A stretch of 16,174 nt of DNA. It comes from Actinomycetota bacterium. GTDB taxonomy: Bacteria > Actinomycetota > Acidimicrobiia > Acidimicrobiales > JACDEA01. Positions 7,341-14,399 of the stretch are shown here, in pieces. Location of the stretch: positions 1 through 16,174 of the forward strand of contig JACDEA010000012.1 in assembly GCA_013816725.1 (NCBI GenBank), written 5' to 3'. The translations under genes were made by a program, and so were the position numbers. Position 1 is the stretch's first letter. Every line of letters begins with the position of its first letter. The notes under the pieces were generated by a model, which made no database searches, was not told the origin of the DNA, and was given only the letters and a program-made list of their open reading frames with translations.

Positions 7341-7571
7341 TCACTTCCGCGGCGGCGTCCACGAGAGCAGGTCGCCGGGCTGGCAGTCGAGGGCGCGGCA
7401 GAGCGCCGCGAGCGTCGAGAACCTGACGGCTTTGGCCCGCCCGTTCTTCAGCACTGACAGGTTCACCACGGTGATGTCGGCTTCCTCGGCGAGCTGGGCG
7501 AGGGTCATTCCCCGCGCTTCGAGCAGCTCGTCGAGATGGACGGCGACGCCGTACTCCGAGAGGGCGACCAC
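7341..7571 (-). CDS. small XRE-family HTH transcriptional regulator
   Basis: A 76-residue single-domain Cro/C1-type helix-turn-helix protein. The core reads VAVHLDELLEARGMTLAQLAEEADITVVNLSVLKNGRAKAVRFSTLAALCRALDCQPGDLLSW, in which LAQLAEEADITVVNLSVLKNG is the HTH and the C-terminal CRALDCQPGDLL is typical of the YozG-like XRE proteins. The start is GTG 7571, one base after the stop of the upstream DUF2975 gene; the frame is open farther upstream but only as an overlap with that gene. Small XRE proteins of this type are commonly encoded next to DUF2975 membrane proteins, as here. The three TATCGAT boxes upstream of the pair are its probable binding site. Confidence 0.85.
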   Translation of the reverse strand: MVALSEYGVAVHLDELLEARGMTLAQLAEEADITVVNLSVLKNGRAKAVRFSTLAALCRALDCQPGDLLSWTPPRK

Positions 7572-7572
7572 G

Positions 7573-8169
7573 TCAGACCGTGCCGTCGAGGTCGGCGCGC
7601 AGCCGCACGCCGGCGGCGAACACCTCGGCCAGCACGAACAGCGCCAGCCCGCCGACCACTGCGTTGCCGGGAAATGGCACGTGGGTGCCGGCCCCTTTGA
7701 GCCCTGCACTGTCCGCCAGCTCGCCGGCGAACACCGAGCTGACGAACGCGGCCAGCGGGACGCCGGCGAGGACGACGACGGCGAGCGTTCGCAGCCGGTT
7801 GACGTTGTGCTCGTTGAACGGATCGCCCTCCCGCACCGAAACGAGCAGGCCACGCAAGAGCCATATCGCGGCGATGAGCACGAGGCCGGGGGCGAGGTCC
7901 CGCGCCGCCAGCAACCGGATCTGCCCGGCCGACGCGTGGCGCACGCGGACGATGACGTCGACGTTGTCCGGCGGCATCGCGCCCTTGGGCAACCCGGAGA
8001 GGCGCGAACCGGGGACCTCGGTGTGCACCCCGACGTCGTGACCGCTCAGCCCGAACCCGAACACGGCGCCGACCAAGCCGAACCCGCCGAAGGCGATGGC
8101 CGCGACCAGCACCAGTGTGGATAGCCGGGTGAGGAACCGGGTTGAAGCTGTCGGAGTTCTGGTCGTCAT
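7573..8169 (-). CDS. DUF2975 family membrane protein
   Basis: A 198-residue integral membrane protein with four predicted helices at about residues 17-39, 91-111, 127-147 and 170-190. The segment REGDPFNEHNVNRLRTLA before the third helix is the hallmark of DUF2975. The loop after helix 1 (about 40-90) should be extracytoplasmic. The ATG at 8169 has an AGGGAG ribosome site 8 nt upstream. The molecular role of the family is unknown. Its constant partner is a small XRE regulator, encoded here one base downstream and probably on the same mRNA, which suggests a membrane protein tied to control of that regulator. This second point is inference. Confidence 0.85.
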   Translation of the reverse strand: MTTRTPTASTRFLTRLSTLVLVAAIAFGGFGLVGAVFGFGLSGHDVGVHTEVPGSRLSGLPKGAMPPDNVDVIVRVRHASAGQIRLLAARDLAPGLVLIAAIWLLRGLLVSVREGDPFNEHNVNRLRTLAVVVLAGVPLAAFVSSVFAGELADSAGLKGAGTHVPFPGNAVVGGLALFVLAEVFAAGVRLRADLDGTV

Positions 8170-8186
8170 CGCGGGGTCTCCCTAGA

Positions 8187-8232
8187 TATCGATTGTCGAT
8201 GTTATCGATAATCGATACACCGACAATCGATA
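8187..8232. promoter_or_regulatory. triple TATCGAT operator in the divergent DUF2975/helicase gap
   Basis: Three 15-bp boxes of the form TATCGATNNTCGRTR lie almost end to end: 8187-8201 and 8203-8217 on the plus strand and 8232-8218 on the minus strand. The middle box is a near-perfect 7-1-7 palindrome, TATCGATAATCGATA. The outer boxes make a perfect 12-bp inverted repeat (TATCGATTGTCG at 8187-8198 with CGACAATCGATA at 8221-8232). This is a striking AT-rich island in GC-rich DNA. A possible minus-strand -10, TAACAT (8204-8199), lies inside it, so binding of the XRE protein would be expected to repress the DUF2975-XRE transcript. Confidence 0.6.
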
Positions 8233-8276
8233 GGTGTCAAGCGCGCACTTGCGGAAGACGACCTCGGCGCGCGCGG

Positions 8277-8282
8277 TACACT
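8277..8282 (+). promoter_or_regulatory. -10 box for leaderless helicase mRNA
   Basis: TACACT fits TANNNT and is followed by 7 nt and then the GTG start of the helicase, with no ribosome site between. This places transcription start at or next to the start codon. No clear -35 is visible. The operator boxes end 45 nt upstream of this box. Confidence 0.45.
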
Positions 8283-8289
8283 CGAACGA

Positions 8290-10284
8290 GTGTTCGACTG
8301 GATCGACGACTTGAACCCGGAGCAGCAGCGGGCCGTGCTGCACGACGGCGGCCACCTTCTGATCGTCGCCGGCGCGGGCAGCGGCAAGACCCGCACGCTG
8401 GCCTGCCGGGTCGCACGGCTCCTCTCCAGCGGCGTGCAGCCCGAGCGGATACTGCTGCTCACCTTCTCGCGACGGGCCGCCCGCGAAATGCTGGCCCGGG
8501 CCGGGCAACTGGCCGAGACCGAAGACGCCCGCCGGGTGGTGGGCGGCACGTTCCACGCGGTCGGGAACCGTTTACTGCGGCAGTACGGCGCGGCCGTCGG
8601 CCTGCGCGACGGCTTCACCGTCCTCGACCAATCCGATAGCACCGACGTGTTCGCGCTGGTGCGCCACGACATGGGTCTAGGCGAGAAGGGCCGCCGCTTC
8701 CCCAAGAAGGACACGCTGGCGTCGATCTACTCGAGGGTCGTCAACACCCAGGAGAAGCTGGCCGACGTGGTCGAGCGCGACTTCCCCTGGTGCCGCGACG
8801 CGATCGACGACGTCAAGGCCGTGTTCACCGCCTACGTCGCCCGTAAGAAGACCAACAACGTCGTCGACTACGACGACCTCCTCTTGTACTGGCGGGCGTT
8901 GGCCGCATCGCCCGGCGTCGGACCGGTGTTGCGTTCGGGGTTCGAACACGTCCTCATCGACGAGTTCCAGGACACCAACGCCGTGCAGGCCGACATCGTC
9001 GCGTCGATGGCCGGGCCCAACGTCCGCGTCGCCGCGGTGGGCGACGACGCGCAGGCGATCTACGGGTTCCGCTCCGGCTCGGCCCGCCACATGCTCGAGT
9101 TCCCCGACCGATTCCCTGGCGCCACCGTGGTCAAGCTGGAGCAGAACTACCGCTCCACGCCGCCGATCCTCGCCGCGGCCAACGCGGTGATGAGCGCGGC
9201 GGCGGCCGGCTTCGCCAAGGAGCTGTGGTCCGGGCGACCGTCGGGCGATCGCCCCGTCATCGCAACGTGCGTCGACGAGTTGGCGCAGTCGGCATTCGTG
9301 TGCGACTCCGTCCTCGAGCAGCGCGAGCGAGGTGTACCGCTGCACCAGCAGGCCGTGCTCTTCCGCACCGGTCATCACAGCGACGCTCTGGAGCTGGAGT
9401 TGGCCCGGCGCAACATCCCGTTCGTGAAGTACGGCGGGCTCAAGTATCTCGAGAGTGCACACGTGAAAGACCTGCTGTCGATGCTGCGCCTTCTCGACAA
9501 TCCCACCGACGAACTGGCGTGGCTGCGCGTCCTCGGGCTCGTCGAGGGCGTCGGCCCGGCCACAACCCGCCGGCTGATGGGCGAGCTGGGCGTCGATGAC
9601 GGCGTGGCCGTGGAGCGTTTGCTCAGCGACGACTGCCCGCAGTTCCCGGCGGCCGCCGCCGCCGACCTCGCCGCGCTGCGCAAGGCGCTGGCCGAGTGCA
9701 CGTTCAACGACCTCGTCCCCGCCGCCGAGATCGAGCGGCTGGCCGCCGCCTGCGTCCCGCTGTTCAACCGCCGCTACCACGGCACCGCCGCGCAGCGGCT
9801 GGCCGACCTCGAGCACCTGCGTTCGATGGCCACCGAATACAAGACCCGCACGCGGTTCCTGGCCGAGCTCACCCTCGATCCGCCCTCGGTCACCGGCGAC
9901 TTGGCCGGGCCGCCCCATCTCGACGACGACTACCTCGTGCTGTCGACGATCCATTCGGCCAAGGGAGGGGAGTGGCAGGCGGTGTACGTGATCCACGCGT
10001 CGGACGGCAACATCCCGTCGGACATGGCGCTCAGCTCGGCCGACGAGACCGAGGAGGAGCGCCGGCTCCTGTACGTCGCGCTCACGCGAGCGCGCGACAC
10101 GCTCGTCGTCACCTACCCGCTTCGTTATTACTTCCGCCGCGACCCGGCCGAGAACGCGCACTCGTACGGACAGCCCAGTCGCTTCCTGGCGCCGGCCACC
10201 GCGGCATTCGACACCGTGAGCGCCGGCGAGCACGTCGTCGAGGACGACCCCGTGGCTGGCGAACTCGCCGCGCTCTGGGAATGA
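8290..10284 (+). CDS. UvrD/PcrA/Rep-type superfamily 1 DNA helicase
   Basis: A 664-residue ATP-dependent 3'-5' DNA helicase of superfamily 1A, probably acting in repair or replication-fork clearing. Motifs in order: the Q-motif region LNPEQQRAV (8-16), Walker A GAGSGKT (28-34), motif Ia LTFSRRAAREM (57-67), GTFHA (86-90), Walker B DEFQD (224-228), GDDAQAIYGFR (251-261), QNYRS (285-289), TIHSAKGGEW (553-562) and VALTRARD (596-603). It is shorter than a full UvrD/PcrA and stops soon after the last motif, so it lacks the long C-terminal extension that includes the RNA-polymerase-binding region. GTG 8290 is preferred because it follows a -10 box by 7 nt and starts directly before the Q-motif. Its neighbour 12 nt downstream is an AlkB-like repair enzyme. 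Confidence 0.92.
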   Translation: MFDWIDDLNPEQQRAVLHDGGHLLIVAGAGSGKTRTLACRVARLLSSGVQPERILLLTFSRRAAREMLARAGQLAETEDARRVVGGTFHAVGNRLLRQYGAAVGLRDGFTVLDQSDSTDVFALVRHDMGLGEKGRRFPKKDTLASIYSRVVNTQEKLADVVERDFPWCRDAIDDVKAVFTAYVARKKTNNVVDYDDLLLYWRALAASPGVGPVLRSGFEHVLIDEFQDTNAVQADIVASMAGPNVRVAAVGDDAQAIYGFRSGSARHMLEFPDRFPGATVVKLEQNYRSTPPILAAANAVMSAAAAGFAKELWSGRPSGDRPVIATCVDELAQSAFVCDSVLEQRERGVPLHQQAVLFRTGHHSDALELELARRNIPFVKYGGLKYLESAHVKDLLSMLRLLDNPTDELAWLRVLGLVEGVGPATTRRLMGELGVDDGVAVERLLSDDCPQFPAAAAADLAALRKALAECTFNDLVPAAEIERLAAACVPLFNRRYHGTAAQRLADLEHLRSMATEYKTRTRFLAELTLDPPSVTGDLAGPPHLDDDYLVLSTIHSAKGGEWQAVYVIHASDGNIPSDMALSSADETEEERRLLYVALTRARDTLVVTYPLRYYFRRDPAENAHSYGQPSRFLAPATAAFDTVSAGEHVVEDDPVAGELAALWE

Positions 10285-10296
10285 CAGGCTGGAGCT

Positions 10297-10944
10297 ATGC
10301 CGCGCGTGAACCCGGACGCCGAAGCCGAACGGACCTGGCTCGACGACGGAGCATGGGTCGACGTGTGGCGCGGGTGGCTCGACGGCGCTGACGATCTCTT
10401 CGAGCACATGCGCGAGAAGGTGGCGTGGCAGACGAGCCGGCTGTTCCGCTACGACCACTTCGTCGAGGAGAACCGCCTCGGGGCGATGTGGCGCCGCGGG
10501 ATGCCGCTGCCCCACCCGGCGTTGGTCGACGTGCACAAGACGGTCCAGCGGGGCTACGGCGTCGAGTTCAGCGGGTTCGGGATGATGCACTATCGCGACG
10601 GCGGCGACGGTCAGGCCTTTCACCGCGACACCGACATGCGCTGGCTCGACGACACCGTGATCGCCATCCTCACGTTGGGAGCCAAACGGCCGTGGCTCAT
10701 GCGGCCGCGCGCCAATCGCTACGACCACTCCGAAGGCCGGGGCGCGACGCACGACCTCCGTCCGGGGCCCGGCGACCTCATCGTCATGGGCGGGCGTTGC
10801 CAGGCCGACTGGGAACACTCCGTGGCCTACCTCGGCGGTCGTCGCGTCGGCGGGCGAGTTTCGCTCCAGTGGCGGTACGCCAAGCGCACAGGTCGCCCGT
10901 TCATGGGCGCGTCGTACCGCGCGCCGCTCACGTACGACCGCTGA
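10297..10944 (+). CDS. AlkB-like 2-oxoglutarate/Fe(II)-dependent dioxygenase
   Basis: A 215-residue enzyme of the AlkB family, which oxidatively removes alkyl groups from bases. The iron-binding triad is His109 and Asp111 in FHRDTD and His174 in WEHSV; the RxxxxxR motif of AlkB proteins is Arg187...Arg193 in RVSLQWR. The upstream segment MMHYRDGGDGQAFHRD is the usual YxxGxDxxxxHxD frame. The N-terminal portion (WLDDGAWVDVWRGWL...VAWQTSRLFRYDHFVEENR) matches the substrate-lid region of the family. The ATG lies 12 nt after the helicase stop, with GGAG close upstream, so the two genes probably form one transcript. DNA or RNA as the substrate cannot be decided. Confidence 0.88.
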   Translation: MPRVNPDAEAERTWLDDGAWVDVWRGWLDGADDLFEHMREKVAWQTSRLFRYDHFVEENRLGAMWRRGMPLPHPALVDVHKTVQRGYGVEFSGFGMMHYRDGGDGQAFHRDTDMRWLDDTVIAILTLGAKRPWLMRPRANRYDHSEGRGATHDLRPGPGDLIVMGGRCQADWEHSVAYLGGRRVGGRVSLQWRYAKRTGRPFMGASYRAPLTYDR

Positions 10945-10969
10945 CGGCCACCCACCCCTCCTCCTAGCG

Positions 10970-10989
10970 CTGGCGACTGGTGCCAGACT
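10970..10989 (+). promoter_or_regulatory. short hairpin and possible -10 before the DUF4389 gene
   Basis: CTGGC (10970-10974) and GCCAG (10982-10986) form a 5-bp inverted repeat. The overlapping CAGACT (10984-10989) sits 6 nt before the next ATG, like the other leaderless -10 boxes here, although its first base departs from TANNNT. The role is weakly supported. Confidence 0.25.
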
Positions 10990-10995
10990 CGCTCG

Positions 10996-12369
10996 ATGCC
11001 GGCCAAGAAAGCGGCGCCCAAGAAGGCGGTCGCTAAGAAGGCCGCGCCTCGCAAGGCAACGGCGAAGAAGGCCGTCGCCAAGAAGGCGGTCGCTAAGAAG
11101 GCCGCGCCTCGCAAGGCAACGAGCAAGAAGGCCGTCGCCAAGAAGGCGGTTCGCAGCGCACCGGTGCGCCGACGGCCGCTGGTTGCCGCCCCCTTGGTCG
11201 AGGAAATGCAGGTGCTCGCCCCGCCGCCTCCCGAGCCGGCGCGCCCGCTGGTCTACGAAGTGGTGCCGCCGCCGCCCAGCGAGTCGGTGACGCTGAGCTA
11301 CGAGGGCCCCGCTCCCCAGCGGCGCTGGACCGTGGCCCTGCGGATCTTCCTGGCCATTCCCCACCTCCTGTTCAGCAGCATCCTCGGCAACGTCGCTCAG
11401 TTCGCCGTCGTCGTCGCCTGGTTCGCTGCGCTGTTCACCGGCCAGGTCCCCGCCGGATTGGCCACGTTCCTATCCCGCATCATCGAGTACACGACGCGGG
11501 TGCAGGCCTACGCGTACCTGCTCATGACCGACCGGTACCCACCCTGGTCGCTAGAAGGCGAGGACTACGCGATCTCGGTTGCGATCACGCCCACGCGGCT
11601 CAACCGGGTCGCGGTGTTCTTTCGCCTGCTCCTGCTCGTCCCCGCCGCGGTCGTGCTGGCGATCGTCCTCACCGGAGTGTCGGTTGTCGCCTTCGTCAAC
11701 TGGCTGATCGTGTTGATCGCCGGCCGGCCGGTACCTGCGCTGTACGAGGCCTTCGCCGCGGTCCTCCGTTATCAAGCCCGGTTCTTCGCCTACGGCGGGC
11801 TGCTGACCGGCGAGTACCCGAAGGGCCTGTTCGGCGACAAGCCCTCGGCGGCCCACGACGACGGCTTGCCCACAGTGCTGCCGTCGCAGCCGCGCATCAC
11901 CCGGCTGTTGCTGAGCAAGGCGGCCAAGCGGCTCGTGGTCTTGTTCATCGTGATCGGCGGCATTCTCGGGGTTGGGCTCGTCGTCCTCAGCGCCACGCTG
12001 GCCGACACCGGCGCCACCCGCGCCGACCTCATCGCCGCGCACCAGGATCTCACCGGGGAAGTCCACCGCTTCCACGCATCGGGGCAGCGGTGCGCGGTGT
12101 CGGGCGGTATCGACTGCATCCACGCGGCCGACGGCCGGGTGGCCGACGCGTTCGACCGGTTTGGCAAGGAGCTGCATTCCCTCCAGGTCCCCTCCTACGC
12201 CGAGGGCGACGCGGTCGACCTCGACGCCGACACCGCCCAGATCGTCGTGCTCCTACGTCAGCTCCAGCAGTCGTCCGACGCGCGCGAGTCCCAAGCGGAG
12301 GCCGACGACCTCCAGCGCACGCTCAACAAGTTCGACGACGACTTCCGGGCGTTGCTGACGGCGCTGTAG
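10996..12369 (+). CDS. DUF4389 membrane protein with histone-H1-like Lys/Ala tail
   Basis: A 457-residue protein with three parts. Residues 1-52 are a Lys/Ala/Pro basic tail built from KKAVAKKAAPRKAT-type repeats, like the C-terminal tails of histone H1 and actinobacterial HU proteins. A proline-rich linker follows (about 60-97). The membrane part contains two DUF4389-like segments: WTVALRIFLAIPHLL with a long hydrophobic stretch (about 111-147) and VQAYAYLLMTDRYPPWSL, then RVAVFFRLLLLVPAAVV (205-220) with YQARFFAYGGLLTGEYP. A last helix (about 312-333) leads to a soluble 120-residue tail with two Cys and a helical, Gln/Asp-rich end. DUF4389 function is unknown. The gene ends at TAG directly against the stop of the convergent protease gene. 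Confidence 0.85.
   Translation: MPAKKAAPKKAVAKKAAPRKATAKKAVAKKAVAKKAAPRKATSKKAVAKKAVRSAPVRRRPLVAAPLVEEMQVLAPPPPEPARPLVYEVVPPPPSESVTLSYEGPAPQRRWTVALRIFLAIPHLLFSSILGNVAQFAVVVAWFAALFTGQVPAGLATFLSRIIEYTTRVQAYAYLLMTDRYPPWSLEGEDYAISVAITPTRLNRVAVFFRLLLLVPAAVVLAIVLTGVSVVAFVNWLIVLIAGRPVPALYEAFAAVLRYQARFFAYGGLLTGEYPKGLFGDKPSAAHDDGLPTVLPSQPRITRLLLSKAAKRLVVLFIVIGGILGVGLVVLSATLADTGATRADLIAAHQDLTGEVHRFHASGQRCAVSGGIDCIHAADGRVADAFDRFGKELHSLQVPSYAEGDAVDLDADTAQIVVLLRQLQQSSDARESQAEADDLQRTLNKFDDDFRALLTAL
11018..11150 (+). repeat. two-copy 60-nt tandem repeat in the Lys/Ala tail
   Basis: Positions 11018-11061 are identical to 11078-11121, and the following bases to 11090 match 11150 with a few changes, giving a 20-residue protein period. 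Near-identity at the nucleotide level, including synonymous positions, indicates a recent duplication. Tail length may vary between relatives. Confidence 0.8.
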
Positions 12370-13230
12370 CTACTGCACCAACGCCGAGGCCAGCACGGCC
12401 TGGGCGTTGAAGAACGTGTGGGCCATCACCCCGGGGCCGAGCCGTCCGGCGACCAGGCGCATGAGCCCGAGGACCAGGCCGCCGCCGGTGATAGCCAGCC
12501 CGTAGACGAGGGTCACCGGGCCCTGCCAGGCGACGAGGTGAGCGGCCCCGAACAGCACGGCGGTGATGACGATGCCGCCGACCGGTCCCGCGATGTGGAC
12601 GAGGCGGCTCTGGAGGAGCCCGCGGAAGAACAGCTCCTCGATGAGCGGCGCGCCGATGCAGACGATGGCGATGAGCACGATCCACTCGGCCGGCGAGTTG
12701 GTCACCCGTTCGAACACGTCGCGGTCTGGCGCACGCACGTGTCGGAACACCACGGGAACCGGCGACACGATGACCGCGGCCATCACCCGGGCGACCAGCG
12801 ACCCGGCCAGCCCCAACCCGACGTCGATGCGCCGGAACCGCCAGCCAAAGTCGTCGGCCAGCGACCCCGTGCCGCGAACCCGGCTGACGTAGACGCAGGC
12901 GCCGAGCAGCCCGGCCCACAGGCCGAACTGCGAGAACACGAGGGCGACGGTCCGTCCGCCCGGGTAGTCGGCGGCGGCCATCGCGAGATGGATCGCGCCG
13001 CCGAGCGCGATCCCGAGCACATAGCCCGCGATGGCCAGGCCCACCCCCTTCGGCCCGGGAGGGGCCGGTTCTTCATCGGAGGGAACCTCGTCCCAGCGCA
13101 CGGCGTCGTCGGCTGCGTACGACGTCCACCCGTCGCCATCCCACCACCGGAAGCGCAAGCGCTCGAACGGATCGGAGTACCACCCTGCTGCCCGGCGCTC
13201 CATGAGGGCATCGGCTTTGGGGGTGGCCAC
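12370..13230 (-). CDS. CPBP-family intramembrane metalloprotease with N-terminal DUF2510 domain
   Basis: A 286-residue membrane protein of the CAAX-processing/bacteriocin-protection (CPBP, Abi) family. Putative catalytic residues are Glu198-Glu199 and Arg203 in IEELFFRG, His231 in FGAAHL, and His271 and Asn275 in MAHTFFN, all present. The N-terminus carries a DUF2510-like motif, AAGWYSDPFERLRFRWWDGDGWT (about 14-36), common in actinobacterial membrane proteins, followed by an acidic/proline linker and several hydrophobic helices. I chose GTG 13230 because a TATGGT -10 box (13242-13237) lies 6 nt upstream, implying a leaderless mRNA; ATG 13203 just before ERRAAGWY is the alternative, and a longer frame reaches 13305. 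The substrate is unknown. It is convergent with the DUF4389 gene. Confidence 0.85.
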   Translation of the reverse strand: MATPKADALMERRAAGWYSDPFERLRFRWWDGDGWTSYAADDAVRWDEVPSDEEPAPPGPKGVGLAIAGYVLGIALGGAIHLAMAAADYPGGRTVALVFSQFGLWAGLLGACVYVSRVRGTGSLADDFGWRFRRIDVGLGLAGSLVARVMAAVIVSPVPVVFRHVRAPDRDVFERVTNSPAEWIVLIAIVCIGAPLIEELFFRGLLQSRLVHIAGPVGGIVITAVLFGAAHLVAWQGPVTLVYGLAITGGGLVLGLMRLVAGRLGPGVMAHTFFNAQAVLASALVQ

Positions 13231-13236
13231 GCCGCA

Positions 13237-13242
13237 ACCATA
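13237..13242 (-). promoter_or_regulatory. -10 box for leaderless protease mRNA
   Basis: TATGGT on the minus strand fits TANNNT and is followed by 6 nt and then GTG 13230. No ribosome site is present between them. It supports the chosen start. Confidence 0.4.
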
Positions 13243-13306
13243 CGAGCCGTTGTTCACGAGGTTTTCACCGCGAATGGTTGACCGCGGGGTCGTGCGCAAC
13301 TGCAAT

Positions 13307-13345
13307 GGCGGCTACCGCCCGGCCGATCCCTCACAGCAGGGTCGG
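13307..13345 (+). promoter_or_regulatory. structured leader upstream of the repeat-protein gene
   Basis: Two adjacent stable hairpins lie in the 197-nt divergent gap: GGCGG-CTA-CCGCC at 13307-13319, and CCGA(T)CCCT-CACAGC-AGGGTCGG at 13323-13345, an 8-bp stem with one bulged T. They precede the perfect ribosome site of the next gene by about 70 nt. I could not match them to a known riboswitch class. They may be a leader RNA or only GC-rich structure. Confidence 0.25.
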
Positions 13346-13427
13346 GGCGGCGCTCCAGGGGCTCTCGTTCGGTACGCGCGGGCCCACCTCCATATCCGTC
13401 CACGAGACACAGAAAGGAGGTGAGAAG

Positions 13428-14399
13428 GTGACGAGCACAACACTCAGCAGCGGATCCGTCCGCCGGTGGCTGACCTTTGGCCTCCTGATCGGTGCGTTGG
13501 TGCTGGCCTGGCTGTTGTCCATGGCCCGCCCGGCGTCGGCTCAGGGTGCGGTATTCAGCGACGAGCGCGTCCAGGTCAAGAACTCGGGCAGCGGCGTCGC
13601 GACCACGGGTCAGAACACCACGGTCGGCAATTCGTCGAGGAACCTGGCAGTGAACGACCAGCGGGCTGGCGGTCAGGGGGTTTCGTATAACAACGCAACC
13701 ACCCGGAACGCGTCAGCCGGCACGTCGCGCGCGAGCACTGGTGCGGCCACTGCCGTGGGCAATAGGTCCACGACGACGGTCAGCCAGTCCGTAAATGCCA
13801 ACGGCTTCGACGGTCTCGCGCTCATCCGCCAGAGTTTCGACAGCACCAACCGTGGTACTGCCGACGCGATCAGCGGAGAGAACAGAGCCACAGGAAACGC
13901 CTCGTTCAATGATGCGCGCACTCGACAGAGTGCGTTCACGAACGGGTCGGTTGCGGCCAACAACGCGAGTACGACGAACGGTTCTGACGGTGTCGCAGGG
14001 ATTTTGACCGGCGACGCCGCAGCCACCGGCAATGCGACGACGACAGCAGCGAGTCAGGTCGCGAGGGCCACTCCGGGCGCAGCCCGGGGTATATCCCTCA
14101 TTGATCAGACCGCCGCGGTTAGGGCCCGCGGCAGCGCAGCGGCCATAACCGGTCGCAATGTCGCGGTCGGCAACGGTTCGACGAACTTCGCCGGCGCCGT
14201 ACAGGGCGCAGTATCCGCACGAGGGCCGCCGGTTCCGGCAGCCACCAACCTCAGCTCGGCCATCAACTCATCCACGGCACCGCCCGCATCGACACTGGTG
14301 CGGCGACGGCGACCGGTAACAGCTCAGACACCACGATCACCCAAGAAGATGAATCGAGCGACACGCTGCCGAACATTGCGGAGTCTTCGTCGACCGTGA
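13428..14399 (+). CDS. secreted Asn/Gly-rich repeat protein, 5' part (frame-shifted gene)
   Basis: The start at GTG 13428 is well supported: a full-length AGGAGGTGA ribosome site (AGGAGG at 13415-13420) lies 7 nt upstream, and a signal peptide follows (RRW, then LTFGLLIGALVLAWLL, cleavage near ARPASA-Q). The mature protein is a chain of ~75-90-residue units, each with an N-x-G-x-A-x-A-x-x-G-x-N-x-x-x-G-N half and an S-D/N-G-x-A-x-I-x-T-G-x-A-x-A-x-G-N half. Units 1, 2 and most of 3 lie here. After residue ~282 (about 14274) this frame turns into an Arg/Pro-rich sequence unlike the repeats, while the repeat continues in the frame of the next entry. So this and the next entry are one gene broken by a 1-nt deletion. 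Function is unknown; surface or sheath structure is inferred. Confidence 0.7.
   Translation: MTSTTLSSGSVRRWLTFGLLIGALVLAWLLSMARPASAQGAVFSDERVQVKNSGSGVATTGQNTTVGNSSRNLAVNDQRAGGQGVSYNNATTRNASAGTSRASTGAATAVGNRSTTTVSQSVNANGFDGLALIRQSFDSTNRGTADAISGENRATGNASFNDARTRQSAFTNGSVAANNASTTNGSDGVAGILTGDAAATGNATTTAASQVARATPGAARGISLIDQTAAVRARGSAAAITGRNVAVGNGSTNFAGAVQGAVSARGPPVPAATNLSSAINSSTAPPASTLVRRRRPVTAQTPRSPKKMNRATRCRTLRSLRRP

Noticed and set aside
8677..11364. Very long minus-strand open frame (895 codons) opposite the helicase and AlkB genes
   Set aside because: It runs across three genes with clear motifs on the plus strand. Its low-complexity runs (LLGDGLLARCLARRGLL-like) mirror the Lys/Ala repeat on the other strand, so it is a codon-bias shadow.
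13281..13345. Cyclic di-GMP or ydaO-type riboswitch before the repeat gene
   Set aside because: The hairpins do not carry the conserved bases of either class that I know; only generic structure is seen.
14396..14398. GTG overlapping the upstream TGA as the true start of a separate gene
   Set aside because: The repeat pattern already runs in this frame for about 40 codons before the GTG, and the product would lack a signal peptide; a frameshift explains the data better.
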